Source of the DNA: Pavlovales sp. CCMP2436
Lineage: Eukaryota; Haptophyta; Pavlovophyceae; Pavlovales
Assembly: GCA_026770615.1 (NCBI GenBank)
Contig: MU631745.1
Location: 53,624 to 66,055, forward strand
Length of the DNA: 12,432 bases
Direction: 5' to 3'
Shown here in pieces: positions 1 through 7,066 of this stretch (the stretch's first letter is position 1; each line of letters begins with the position of its first letter). The notes beneath the pieces are model-generated. The model worked only from the letters and a program-made list of their open reading frames with translations, was not told where the DNA came from and made no database searches. Both the position numbers and the translations under genes were made by a program.

Positions 1-40
<40 letters not shown>
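1..40. repeat. Poly-G homopolymer run
   Basis: The window opens with forty consecutive G bases. Other G or C runs in the window reach only about 8-14 bases (for example 1063-1072 and 2660-2673). A run this long, exactly at the edge, could be a sequencing or assembly artefact or a true homopolymer; the sequence cannot tell which. Confidence 0.9.
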
Positions 41-41
<1 letters not shown>

Positions 42-239
42 AGACGGGTGTCAATGCAATCGCACATCGCCTAGGTGTGGCCTCTACCCACCCTACAGAG
101 CCAAATCGGGCCCAAATCTAACTTCTATCCCTACTCAATAATTAACAGGCGCTGAGCCCGCGTCTGGGTGTAGGCAGGTGCCTGCAGGCGCAGAGCTGCC
201 GCACGTGCGCAGAACGAGTCGCCTGCGCCCTGCTACCGG

Positions 240-263
240 TAATAATAATAGTAATAATAATAA

Positions 264-294
<31 letters not shown>

Positions 295-312
295 TATTAT
301 TATTATTATTAT
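240..312. repeat. AAT microsatellite passing into ATT (palindromic)
   Basis: An imperfect AAT tract runs to about 291 and is followed by an ATT tract to about 311. The two halves are reverse complements, so the block can fold into a long AT-only hairpin or cruciform. A reading frame across it would be poly-Ile/Asn and is not a credible gene. Confidence 0.9.
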
Positions 313-330
313 ATGAAGTAATAACAAACT

Positions 331-402
331 ATACCGTATAACAAAACGTACGGTATGTTGCCCCTTCAACACCCGCCGTGCGTTTCACGCTATACGCGTA
401 TA
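331..402. repeat. Short inverted repeats (8-bp stem and 12-bp palindrome)
   Basis: ATACCGTA at 331-338 is the reverse complement of TACGGTAT at 349-356, with a 10-base loop. A perfect 12-bp palindrome TATACGCGTATA lies at 391-402. Neither is placed as an obvious terminator of a gene. They may be chance folds in an AT-rich spacer. Confidence 0.5.
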
Positions 403-1330
403 AGATGAATATGATAGCAATAATGGTTATATTATATTCATCAATATTATTATCGCCTGCGCCCTACCAGCTTAAAGCTCTTTTTTTTAAGGCAGAGGTA
501 GCTTTGTCTTTGGCTCTTTTTGTCGACAACAAATAAGAATTGCCTTGTGTAAGGCTACTAATTCCTGACCAGATTACCTAATCCGGACTCAGCGGCCAAA
601 AGCCGCGCGAAAGCTAAGTTACTATGTAACAACAGTTGGTATTGCTATACTTGTTATGCTACTATAGTTGTTAAGAGTCGCCTGCGCCCTGCTATCGGCG
701 ATATTAGTCATTATTATTATTTTTATTACTTAAATAACGTTATTGTTATTAAAGTTGTTATCTTTATTAATATTTCTATAATAATAACAATTTTGATGAT
801 GATAATGATGATGATAAGCAGGAGTGGCGTGGACAGAGCACAAATCCAAAGATGGGCACATCTGCTGGCACGATAAGGCGAGTGGACAGACGAGCGGGGA
901 GAGACCTGAAACTTTAAAAAACGGCGGCGGAGGGGCGGGCGCGAGAGCGTTTAGGCTGAGCAACGGGTGGCTGCAGGTGTGTGTGTTGTGATGTGTGTGT
1001 GTGGGGGGGGTGTTTAGGCTGAGCAACGGGTGGCTGCAAGTGTGTGTGTGTGTGTGTGTGTTGGGGGGGGGGGTAAAGTTATCTGTTGCTATTTTATTGC
1101 CTAGAAGCCCCCCCCCCCCTTCTAACCTGGTTTGTAAATTTCTAGATTAACGTCCTCTCCCAAGCAGGTCTCCAACGGACCCAAGCGTTACGAAACACTC
1201 GGTTCAAGAGACCTAATTGCTCGAGCCCACGGATACCGTCCCCAGTCTCGTGTCGCATGCCTGCCCTACTGAGCCGCTTACAAGCGTACATACCGCCAGC
1301 TTGAATCCCTATTCGTAACATACAGCGTAT
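403..1330. other. Non-coding, repeat-rich left flank
   Basis: I see no credible gene here. Frames that stay open are made of microsatellite translation. The stretch holds AT-rich spacer, two further copies of a GC-rich word also found at 216, a 27-bp direct repeat, a GT tract (about 1040-1060), a G run (1063-1072), a C run (about 1110-1119) and a 7-bp inverted pair (AGGTCTC at 1166-1172, GAGACCT at 1208-1214). Confidence 0.6.
949..1038 (+). repeat. 27-bp direct repeat, period 63 bp, with GT tracts
   Basis: Bases 949-975 and 1012-1038 are identical over 27 bp (core TTAGGCTGAGCAACGGG) and each is followed by a GT-rich tract and then a G run. This is a two-copy minisatellite of 63 bp in which the microsatellite is part of the unit. 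Confidence 0.85.
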
Positions 1331-1343
1331 CTTGCACTCACAT

Positions 1344-1365
1344 AAAAAAAAAAAAAAAAAAAAAC
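1344..1365 (+). repeat. Poly-A run of about 22 bases
   Basis: A long A homopolymer separates AT-neutral flank from GC-rich, protein-like sequence starting near 1366. It may be part of a promoter-like region for the small frame at 1398, or the trace of a retroposed end. Neither is demonstrated. Confidence 0.8.
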
Positions 1366-1397
1366 TTCAGCTCGTCTTCGATAACGGCTCCGAGCTC

Positions 1398-1592
1398 ATG
1401 ACACCGCTCGACACCACGGGCTCGATCGTACACGCAAGCGGGTGCGATGCGAGCGGCGGCGAGTACGACCTGCGCGCACCCGATGCGGCCACTCTGCCGG
1501 CCGTCGCCCAGGCGGTCGCTCACGCGGTGGGGCTGCTCGTCGCGATGAGCATACCGACGCCGCCCGCGCTGGCCGCCGGCGGGGCTCGCTAG
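1398..1592 (+). CDS. Possible small protein of unknown function (64 aa)
   Basis: I do not recognise this protein. The frame is also open upstream through the poly-A run, but the ATG at 1398 is preferred because the upstream part would be poly-Lys. The N-terminal half is polar (MTPLDTTG, then a GEYDL segment); a hydrophobic Ala/Val stretch (AVAQAVAHAVGLLVAM) lies towards the C-terminus and could be a membrane segment. It ends in TAG at 1590. Third-position GC is high, as in the genes to the right. The words TTCGATAA and the A-run upstream resemble parts of the leader of the gene at 7067, so it may belong to the same island. Existence is uncertain. Confidence 0.35.
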   Translation: MTPLDTTGSIVHASGCDASGGEYDLRAPDAATLPAVAQAVAHAVGLLVAMSIPTPPALAAGGAR

Positions 1593-1635
1593 TAGCCGGG
1601 CAGTTATAATTAACTTATAGTTATATCCCTATCAT

Positions 1636-1677
1636 AAATATATTAGCGGCTCAGCATGGTTCAACAGGTCTTGTTCA
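1636..1677 (+). repeat. Left copy of TAGCGGCTCAGC / TTCAACAGG / TGTTCA motif
   Basis: An AT-rich lead (about 1630-1643) is followed by TAGCGGCTCAGC (1644-1655), TTCAACAGG (1660-1668) and TGTTCA (1672-1677). The same three words, in the same order, strand and nearly the same spacing, occur at 10108-10139. The pair encloses most of the gene island. Candidates are an attachment-site duplication, a shared promoter with a TATA-like lead, or a dispersed host repeat. Confidence 0.7.
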
Positions 1678-1696
1678 GTCACTGGCTTTGTTGACG

Positions 1697-2377
1697 TCAG
1701 GCTGAGGTCGAGCGATCGACCCAAACCCTCATGCACCAGCACTCACACCAAAGGGTGTGAGTGTGTGCGCCCCGGCCCCCACGCCCCGCCTCGGCCGTGC
1801 CTCGGCCGCCGCAGCCCTGCCGTGGCGGCCGCAGGGAGGAGCATCGTCTTCGTAGCCTCGGTAGCCTTGAGCGGGGTCTTCGTGTGCGGCCCGCCGCCGC
1901 GCGCAGCAGCGCCCTACGCAAGCGCGCGACGCACATCCACTTGATTGAGGACCCGAGCGAGACGGGTGGTCGAGAGGTGCCAGCGAGTACCTCAAGTGGA
2001 CAGCATTGCGACGCTACGAGCGCGCACACTGCGGTGGCCGCACGGAGCAGCATCGTCGTTGTAGCCTTTGTAGCCTTGAGTGGCGTCTCCGCGTGCGGCC
2101 CGCCGCCGCGCGCAGCAGCGCCCACCGCAGCGCGCGACGCACATCCACGTGAGGACCCGAGCGAGACGGGTGGTCGAGAGGTGCCAGCGAGTACCTCAAG
2201 TGGACAGCATCGCGCCGCTGCGAGCGCGCACACTGCGGTGGCCGCAGGAAGCAGTATCGTCGTCGTAGCCTTGGTTGCCTTGAGCGGCGTCTCCGCGTGC
2301 TGCTCGCCACTGCGCGAAACAGCGCCCGTCACAGCACGTGACAGAAGCAATAGCATAATGGCGAAGAGCAACATCAT
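1697..2377 (-). CDS. Possible repeat protein with N-terminal membrane segment
   Basis: Unrecognised and uncertain. The ATG at 2377 overlaps the inferred TGA of the gene upstream (2374-2376) in an ATGA arrangement, which is why I choose this start over one at 2434. The N-terminus is strongly hydrophobic (MMLLFAIMLLLLS), like a signal anchor. Then come two copies of a 68-residue repeat (HAETPLKATKATTT followed by a hydrophobic Ala/Leu/Cys stretch and TSRPPVSLGSS), about residues 27-145. A third copy is out of frame because of a 4-bp insertion, and the tail becomes Arg-rich. The opposite strand is also open through the same repeats (1761-2510) with its own hydrophobic stretch, so coding strand and reality are both unproven. 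Confidence 0.3.
   Translation of the reverse strand: MMLLFAIMLLLLSRAVTGAVSRSGEQHAETPLKATKATTTILLPAATAVCALAAARCCPLEVLAGTSRPPVSLGSSRGCASRAAVGAAARGGGPHAETPLKATKATTTMLLRAATAVCALVASQCCPLEVLAGTSRPPVSLGSSIKWMCVARLRRALLRAAAGRTRRPRSRLPRLRRRCSSLRPPRQGCGGRGTAEAGRGGRGAHTHTLWCECWCMRVWVDRSTSA
1840..2300. repeat. Tandem repeat, about 204-209 bp unit, roughly 2-3 copies
   Basis: The word GCATCGTC followed by GTAGCC recurs near 1841, 2050 and 2254. The long segment beginning GAGGACCCGAGCGAGACGGG recurs at 1947 and 2151, exactly 204 bp apart, and runs almost unchanged for about 60 bp. The first copy carries a 4-bp insertion (after 1940), which shifts its frame relative to the others. A 204-bp unit is 68 codons, so the copies stay in phase and both strands remain open. 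Copy divergence is low, so the expansion is probably recent. Confidence 0.85.
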
Positions 2378-3235
2378 GGTGGCGAGCCAGGCAGCGCACC
2401 CCTCGGGGGGTGCGCTGCGGCAGTGGTCGTGCACGCGAGGCAGTGGTCGCAGTTGTAGAGGTGCGGGTTGGGGGGCGGGGAGCGGGCGAGCGCGCGCCTC
2501 TGTTTCTTGAACAGCGCGAGGGTGATCTCCTCATCCTCCTCTGCCGGCGTCTTGCGGGGCGGCTTGAGGGGGAGCTTGCCCGTCGAACGGCGCGTGCAGT
2601 GCTCCTTGTCCGCCTTGGCCGGGGTGACGGGCGGCGTGATGGTGGTCTCGCTGTGCGCCGGGGGGGGGGGGGGCGCGCGAGCCGCCGAGCGCCTCAGCCT
2701 TGACTAGGAGATCATACATATCGTCCGTCTGCTCCTCGTGCTCCTCATGCTGCTGCTCCTCGTGCTGCTGCTGCTGCTGCTGCTCCTCGTGCTCGTGCTT
2801 GAACATGGCGGTCTCGCCGTTGTGCGGGAGGGGGAGGAGGGGGGCGGGGGGGGGCGCGTTGATCGCGACCAGGTCCTTGAGGACGGGCATAAGCTCGTGC
2901 AGTTCGGCGTCGAGGCAGTCGTCGACCGCCTGCGCGGCCGCCTGCTGCTCCTTGGCCGCCTGCTCCTTGGCCGCCTGCTGCTCCTTGGCCGCCTGCTGCG
3001 CCGCCTGCTCGTCGGCCTCCTCGGCCGCCTTGGCGACGCGGAATGTCTCGCGAAGGCTGTCGAGCGAGTCGAGCGTCTCTGTGGCCGCGGAGAGGAAGGT
3101 CACGGCGGTCTCGAGGAGGCCGAACTCGTACGAGCACGTGGGACACAGGCAGGTCGGCAGGTCGGCGCCGTCGACGGGCATGGGCAGCCCGACGAGCGTG
3201 AAGAGGTGCGCGAGGAGGGGGGTGTCGGTGGGCAT
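2374..3235 (-). CDS. Gln/Ala-rich protein with Cys pairs, frameshifted at a G run
   Basis: Not recognised. I start at the ATG at 3235 (MPTDTPLL) because the 18 codons upstream are not convincing. Early residues carry CLCPTC (about 29-34), a possible zinc knuckle. An Ala/Glu/Lys/Gln heptad-like region made of AAKEQQ repeats (about 70-105) looks like a coiled coil. A His/Glu/Gln tract encoded by CTC/CTG triplets (about 2738-2795) follows. At the 14-G run (2660-2673) the frame that stays protein-like switches: the first frame ends at a TGA at 2531 with His/Gly/Gln-rich text, whereas the other frame continues with an acidic EEDEE, a basic FKKQRR and a second Cys group (CDHCLAC), ending in TGA at 2374. 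That implies an indel in the homopolymer or slippage. Total about 280 residues. Two Cys groups suggest metal binding; function unknown. Confidence 0.6.
2660..2673. repeat. 14-base G run at the site of a frame switch
   Basis: This run lies inside the minus-strand gene at 2374-3235 and is where the better reading frame changes. Homopolymers this long are prone to sequencing error, replication slippage and polymerase slippage. Confidence 0.85.
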
Positions 3236-3555
3236 GCTTGATTGGTCTCGGCGGAGTTTGTCACGACCCCACAAACGGGGCCGGACCAAATTTCAAAAAT
3301 TTAAATTCAGGTTTCAATTCAGGTTTATAATTAAATATTAATAGTGGGGGCGTCATAGGGCCGGTTTCAAAATCTGAGCTAGGATTTTGAAGAACTCTTA
3401 TGGATAGGAGTTTCTCAGTACAAACAAAACGGAGTTCCTCATTCTTTTGACAAGACTGTGGCCGTATACAGCTGACAGTCTGGGCATGTGCATTCCCATT
3501 TCCCCTGTTCATGTTGTACAAGCATCGAGAAACTCCTACTTTTTAGGAGTTTTCA

Positions 3556-3588
<33 letters not shown>
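3556..3588. repeat. AAT microsatellite
   Basis: About eleven AAT units stand directly before the promoter-like motif of the gene starting at 3617. The same triplet repeat is found at 240-312, so it is a common local repeat type. Confidence 0.9.
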
Positions 3589-3590
<2 letters not shown>

Positions 3591-3594
3591 CTAG

Positions 3595-3602
3595 TATTCG
3601 GG
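3595..3602 (+). promoter_or_regulatory. TTCGGG-type start motif for the 3617 gene
   Basis: TATTCGGG stands 14 bases before the ATG at 3617, matching the ATTCGGGCGC seen 9 bases before the ATG at 8810. It is the weakest of the clear members because the GCGC half is not kept. Confidence 0.45.
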
Positions 3603-3616
3603 ACTGGCGGTTACAC

Positions 3617-3829
3617 ATGAACGCGATCGCATTCATTGCGGCAGGGGCATTAGGCTATACGCTTTGGCGAGGTGTGCGCTCAGCGGGGCCGCTCAGGGAC
3701 GCCGTCGAAGTGCGCGAGATAGCCGCGCGCCCGGTGGAGCCCATCGCCGCACAGCTGCCGGACACCAGTAGCACAAGCTCAGCGGCGGTTCAGGCAAAGG
3801 CAGTCGCAAGCGTGGCCTGCGGTAGTTAA
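3617..3829 (+). CDS. Small single-pass membrane protein (70 aa)
   Basis: Unrecognised. The ATG at 3617 is chosen over an in-frame ATG at 3588 because the TTCGGG motif lies between them. Residues 1-17 (MNAIAFIAAGALGYTLW) form one hydrophobic segment followed by Arg, so a signal anchor with the N-terminus outside or in the lumen is likely. The rest is polar, with Ser/Thr/Ala-rich low complexity near the C-terminus. The stop is TAA. The next gene on the same strand starts 67 bp later. Small one-pass proteins are frequent in algal DNA viruses and polinton-like elements, but no homology is claimed. Confidence 0.6.
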   Translation: MNAIAFIAAGALGYTLWRGVRSAGPLRDAVEVREIAARPVEPIAAQLPDTSSTSSAAVQAKAVASVACGS

Positions 3830-3858
3830 AATTTCAAATCTAATTTTAATTTCGGTAT

Positions 3859-3872
3859 AGATTTTTAAATCT
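3859..3872. repeat. AT palindrome AGATTTTTAAATCT
   Basis: A 6-bp perfect stem (AGATTT/AAATCT) with a 2-base centre lies between the TAA of the 3617 gene and the start of the next gene. It may act in ending or starting transcription; there is no direct proof. Confidence 0.4.
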
Positions 3873-3896
3873 GAACGACTCCGCGAGATCGGCCAC

Positions 3897-4232
3897 ATGC
3901 TCGTGACCGCCCTCGACCGCGAGGTGCACAAGGTGACTCTCGCGGGCGGCACGTACGTGGCGGTGCTGCTCGCCGGCAACCCGACGTGGATGTCGGCCAA
4001 GGCGTAGTCCGCCGGCTTCGCCTCGCTCTTCGCCTCGCTCGTCGCGTGCCACGGCGCCGACGAGTGGGAGGGGTGGGCCGCGGACTTTGCGCGGCGCTTT
4101 GCCGCCTTCGCGGTGCGCTGCGCGGCCTGCCTCGCCTCGCCGCTCTACCCGCTGGTGCTCGAGGATTGGGTGCTCTTCGCGTCGGGCCTGTCGGAGGGGC
4201 CGCCGCCGCCCGCCTTGCTCGCGTTCGAGTAG
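3897..4232 (+). CDS. Unknown protein with one in-frame TAG (111 codons)
   Basis: Unrecognised. The ATG at 3897 begins MLVTALDREVHKVTL; the frame is open back to 3861, so a slightly longer product is possible. An in-frame TAG at 4005-4007 (codon 37, between AKA and SAGFASLF) interrupts it. Text after the stop is fully protein-like, with Trp-rich and hydrophobic segments (DEWEGWAADFARRF, then CLASPLYPLVLEDWVLF), and ends in TAG at 4230-4232. Reading through this last TAG soon meets more TAGs and then runs antisense to the next gene, so 4230 is most likely the true end. Other frames here are Arg- or Gly-rich shadows. See the finding on TAG/TAA codons. Confidence 0.6.
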
Positions 4233-4274
4233 GGCGCGCCATAGAGCGCCATGCGTAGAGCGCAAAAGAAGAGC

Positions 4275-4302
4275 TTTTGTTTTGCGTTCGATAAAGTCAT
4301 TT
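4275..4302 (+). promoter_or_regulatory. Relic or variant of the fibre-gene leader and start
   Basis: TTTTGCGTTCGATAAAGTCA resembles the leader and first codons of the gene at 7067 (GCGTTCGATAATGTCCTTTA): GCGTTCGATAA is identical, and the ATG position reads AAG. No fibre-like frame follows; TAG codons come at once. It may be a remnant of a deleted or recombined fibre copy. Confidence 0.4.
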
Positions 4303-4327
4303 AGTTATAGATCGTAGATCGCGGAGC

Positions 4328-4615
4328 TCAGAGGAGCGCGTAGCCGATGGCGCCTGCGAGCAGTGGGACCAGAGCGAAGTGTAGCTGCGTCTTGCGCTCG
4401 GGCTCCGGCGTTGATTCCGGGTCGGGGTGGAAGCCCTTGATTGTCCCCTCCTCCGTAAAGAAGCAGGCCGGCGTCTTGAGCGCGTAGGAAGCGGCGCCCA
4501 CGACGATCGCAAAGACCAACGCTCGGCGGCTGGGCGTTCCCAGGCCCAGGAAGCCCAGGAGCTCCTCCGCGGTCTGCGGCGCACGCTGCACGCCGTCAAA
4601 GGTGAGTCCCTCCAT
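4328..4615 (-). CDS. Small two-pass membrane protein (95 aa)
   Basis: I do not know a family name. The start at 4615 is supported by the T-run plus CGGGCGCG motif 9 bases upstream. The layout is a polar N-terminus with a short amphipathic part (AEELLGFLGLG), a hydrophobic segment (RALVFAIVVGAASYAL, about 30-45), a middle with an ACFFTEEG sequence and a proline/charged loop (PDPESTPEPERK), and a C-terminal hydrophobic segment (FALVPLLAGAIGYALL). Two membrane passes with a soluble loop are likely. Small two-pass proteins of this form are common in algal DNA viruses, where they are usually put in the virion membrane; that role here is inference. The stop is TGA. The minus-strand gene upstream ends 85 bp away. 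Confidence 0.8.
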   Translation of the reverse strand: MEGLTFDGVQRAPQTAEELLGFLGLGTPSRRALVFAIVVGAASYALKTPACFFTEEGTIKGFHPDPESTPEPERKTQLHFALVPLLAGAIGYALL

Positions 4616-4624
4616 TGCTCACGG

Positions 4625-4639
4625 CGCGCCCGAAAAAAA
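4625..4639 (-). promoter_or_regulatory. T-run plus CGGGCGCG start motif for the 4615 gene
   Basis: On the minus strand, TTTTTTTCGGGCGCG ends 9 bases before the ATG at 4615. Further upstream is a purine-rich stretch (GA repeats on the minus strand, about 4640-4700). The match to the motifs at 7045 and 8208 is nearly exact. Confidence 0.7.
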
Positions 4640-4700
4640 GGAGCAGGCCCCTTTCTCGCTCTTTTTCTCTCTCTTCTTTTCTCTCTCTCTCTTTTTCGAG

Positions 4701-5495
4701 CTAAAACATCACCGCGTGCAGCCGGATCCAGAGGTGGAAGCGCACCGCCTTGATCGTCGCGCCCTTGCGGTCGACGAGCCGCGGCGTGATGGTGCTGATC
4801 GGCGGAAGCGGCGAGGTGAACTGCGTCTTGGCGAAGTCGTCCGGCAGGGATATCATGGCGTCGCGCGAATCGTTCCACGACGAGGGGTGGTAGCCTCCCG
4901 GCATGTGCGTCGGCAGGACGGCCAAGAGGCCGACCAAATTGCGGTTGCTCGACTGCATGCTGCCCGGGATCTCCGCGATCTCGAGGCCGATGTAGTCCTG
5001 CTGCGGCTCGCCCGTGACGCCCTCGTACAGGTTGCCCGAGGACAGGCCGCAGAAGGCGTAGGCCCGGACCTCGCACGACGTGATCATCTTGAAGCGCTCC
5101 AGGAGCGCGAGCGGCTTCGGCAGCCACTCGCGCACCAGCTGGAGCCGGAACTCGTCGGCGTGGCTCATGATGAGCGGCGCGTCGATCCGGACGCTGAACC
5201 GGCCGTCGCCGAAGGCCAGCACCTCTCGGACGAACTGGTAGTCGGTCACCGTGTTGGAAATCGTGCTGACGAAGCGCACCACCGAGTCGAGCTTGACATC
5301 GGCGAAGAGCAGGCTTTCGCCGGGGCTCGTGCCCTAATCGTCCCAGAGGTCGATCACGCTCGTCGCCGTGGGCGCCGTCCGCGTCCCGGTCATGACGCGC
5401 CCGCACCCCGTCTCGTCCGACAGGTAGTCCACTTCCGTTACGAAGAGGTCGTGCACCTGCCAGCCGTCCGCCGCCCCCGACTTGGCGTCGCACAT
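4701..5495 (-). CDS. Putative structural protein with one in-frame TAG (264 codons)
   Basis: The frame starts at the ATG at 5495 (MCDAKSGAADGWQVHDLF) and is interrupted by TAG at 5334-5336 (codon 54, between LWDD and GTSPGES). The remainder is plainly coding: a balanced, mostly beta-prone composition with segments such as DYQFVREVLAFGDGRFSV, a Pro-rich turn (SPLPPISTITPRL) and a C-terminus FHLWIRLHAVMF, ending in TAG at 4701. If the TAG blocks translation, the in-frame Met at 5282 would leave 193 residues. No membrane segment or enzyme motif is seen. A beta-rich virion protein such as a minor capsid component is my guess and is not shown by motif. It lies 34 bp downstream of the 5530-7014 gene on the same strand and may be co-transcribed. 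Confidence 0.7.
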
Positions 5496-5529
5496 CGCGC
5501 TACCCGCGGCGTCGGATTTTACGCGCCGC

Positions 5530-7014
5530 TCAGCAGTTCATGCTCTCCAGCCGGAAGCAGTTGCCGGGGTTGGACGCCTGTATCGCCCAGCCGCCCGGGC
5601 AGTTCGCTTGGTCCGTGTTGTGCTCGGCGCACGAGGGCATGCCGACCTTGCGGCAGCGGAAGAGTTCCCGGCCGCCCACGCCCAGCGGGATCCAGCAGCC
5701 CGGGCAGAGGGAGAACAGGCCGTCCCGCCCTCGCTCCTCGGCGCCGTTCCAGCGCCTGCACGAGCCCCGCTGCGTGCCGCGGCCCTGCGTGCGCAGGCAC
5801 GACCCCGTCACCTTGCTGGTGCCGCTTGGGCACGAGCAGCGCTCCATCTGTGCGGCCTCGAACGCAACGCGGATTGCCTCCGCCGTCTTCAGCGCGGAGA
5901 CCCGGATTTCCTCCGCCACGACGGCCTCCTTCGCCCGCTGGTTCTGGCGCCACCTCCTCATTTCGGCGAGTCGCTGCTCCTCCACCCTTGCCGCTTTCAG
6001 GCGCATCTCCTTGTCCAATCGCTCGAGACCGGCGCGCACCTTCTCGGCGGCAGCGAGTCGACTCTGCTCCGTCGCTTACGCTTGCTTGCGCGTCGCCTCC
6101 AGGCTCGCCTCGAACGCGTCGCGCAGCTATTTGCCGGTCTGCGCGATGTTCGCCGGGTTGAGGATCTGCAGGATCTCCTCGGCCTTGGCGCGCTCCTCGA
6201 GCGTCTTCGCGATCAGGTCAGCGAGTGCGCCGCCCAGCTCGCCCACGATGGCGTCCCCGGCCATGGCGATCGGCGTCAGCAGCTGCGCCGCGTTCGCCGC
6301 GTCGCACCCCTGCGCGGCGTTGATCTCGGCGATGCGCGCCTGTTGCGCGGCAAAGGTCGTGTCGAGCAGCGCCGCGATCTCCACGGGCGCGGTGGCGATC
6401 GAGCTCACACCGTCGAGCACGCCGTCCGCGAACGCGAATGCCTTCTCGGCCGACCCGGGTGGCAGGTCGGACGTCGCGTCGCGCAGCGGGTCGTTCACGG
6501 CCGCCGCCGCGCGCTCCAGCTCGGTCTGGCGCGCCACGTAGGCCTCGAGCTCGACCGCCTGCTTGGCCTGCTTGAGGAGCGCCTCGGTCGAGCCCCGGAG
6601 CTTCTCGTTGGCCACCTCGCTCAGGTCACCGAGCATGCCGAGGTTGCCCAGCCCGCCGCCGAGGTTGCCGATCGCCCCCGCGCCAAGCCCCGGGACCCCC
6701 AGCGCGGCCTTGCCCGCGAGCATGAGCGCCACGTCGAGGGATACGGCGTCTGCGATGTAGGGCACCACGGCCCCCAGCGCGTCGCCGAGCTGCTCGCCGA
6801 GCGAGGGCGGGTCGGGCGGGGGCGGCAGGGGCAGCCCGTTGTTCACGAGCGCGAGGTCGTCGTAGACGTCGACTGGCGCCGCACTCTCATTCAAATTCAA
6901 ATTCATGTTGTCGGTCGGCGGGGACGGTGGCGGCGTGAAGAGCAGCACGAGCGTGACGGCGCACGCGGTCCCCAGGAAGAGCACGTCGGAGGTCACCATT
7001 TCACTGGCGGGCAT
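5530..7014 (-). CDS. Membrane-anchored coiled-coil, Cys-rich protein with in-frame TAG and TAA (494 codons)
   Basis: A single frame runs from the ATG at 7014 (an in-frame Met at 6999 is an alternative start) to TGA at 5530, broken by TAG at 6127-6129 (codon 296) and TAA at 6076-6078 (codon 313). In order: a membrane segment (about 9-27, VLFLGTACAVTLVLL), a Pro-rich stalk, a Gly/Leu-rich region with LGNLGMLG-type repeats (about 100-130), long Ala/Glu helices, then past the stops a Lys/Arg/Glu coiled coil and a C-terminal part of about 105 residues with 11 Cys that probably form disulfides. The 16 codons between the stops (LRDAFEASLEATRKQA) continue the helix, so this looks like one protein and not two genes. 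If both stops act, products are 295 residues plus an orphan tail. A virion or membrane protein is plausible; family unknown. Confidence 0.75.
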
Positions 7015-7066
7015 GAAAAAAAAGAAGAAAAAAAAATGAACTCATTTTTCGGGTGCGCGTTCGATA
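7015..7066. promoter_or_regulatory. Divergent promoter between 7014 (minus) and 7067 (plus) genes
   Basis: Only 52 bp separate the two starts. The left part is a pure A/G tract (T/C on the minus strand) ending right at the minus-strand ATG. The right part holds TTTTTCGGGTGCGCG at 7045-7059, seven bases before the plus-strand ATG at 7067. Both genes must be driven from this short space. Confidence 0.7.

Larger units (their letters stand above)
216..698 (+). repeat. Dispersed short repeat GAGTCGCCTGCGCCCTGCT (3 copies)
   Basis: Copies are at 216-239 and 675-698 (23 of 24 bases identical), with a shorter version at 453-465 (TCGCCTGCGCCCT). Each is a GC-rich island in AT-rich surroundings and is followed closely by or set among AAT/ATT-type repeats. 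This could be the conserved part of a short mobile or satellite unit. Function unknown. Confidence 0.65.
3236..3616. promoter_or_regulatory. AT-rich divergent intergenic region with hairpins
   Basis: This spacer separates a minus-strand gene (start 3235) from a plus-strand gene (start 3617) and so should hold both promoters. It contains two copies of AATTCAGGTTT (3304-3314, 3316-3326), an inverted repeat TTCAAAATC/GATTTTGAA (3366-3374 with 3383-3391), a perfect 9-bp stem AAACTCCTA/TAGGAGTTT (3530-3538 with 3544-3552, 5-base loop), and an AAT microsatellite (3556-3588). GC content is clearly lower than in the genes. Confidence 0.6.

Noticed and set aside
142..372. Minus-strand frame with a long poly-Ile run
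   Set aside because: It is the translation of the AAT/ATT microsatellite with no protein-like flanks.
1166..1214. 7-bp stem AGGTCTC/GAGACCT with GGTTCAA nearby, tRNA-like
   Set aside because: Only 35 bases lie between the arms and no D or anticodon arm can be drawn; too short for a tRNA.
4297..5493. Long Arg/Ala-rich minus-strand frame
   Set aside because: It is in another frame over two better genes (4328-4615 and 4701-5495); its composition is typical of a GC-rich shadow.
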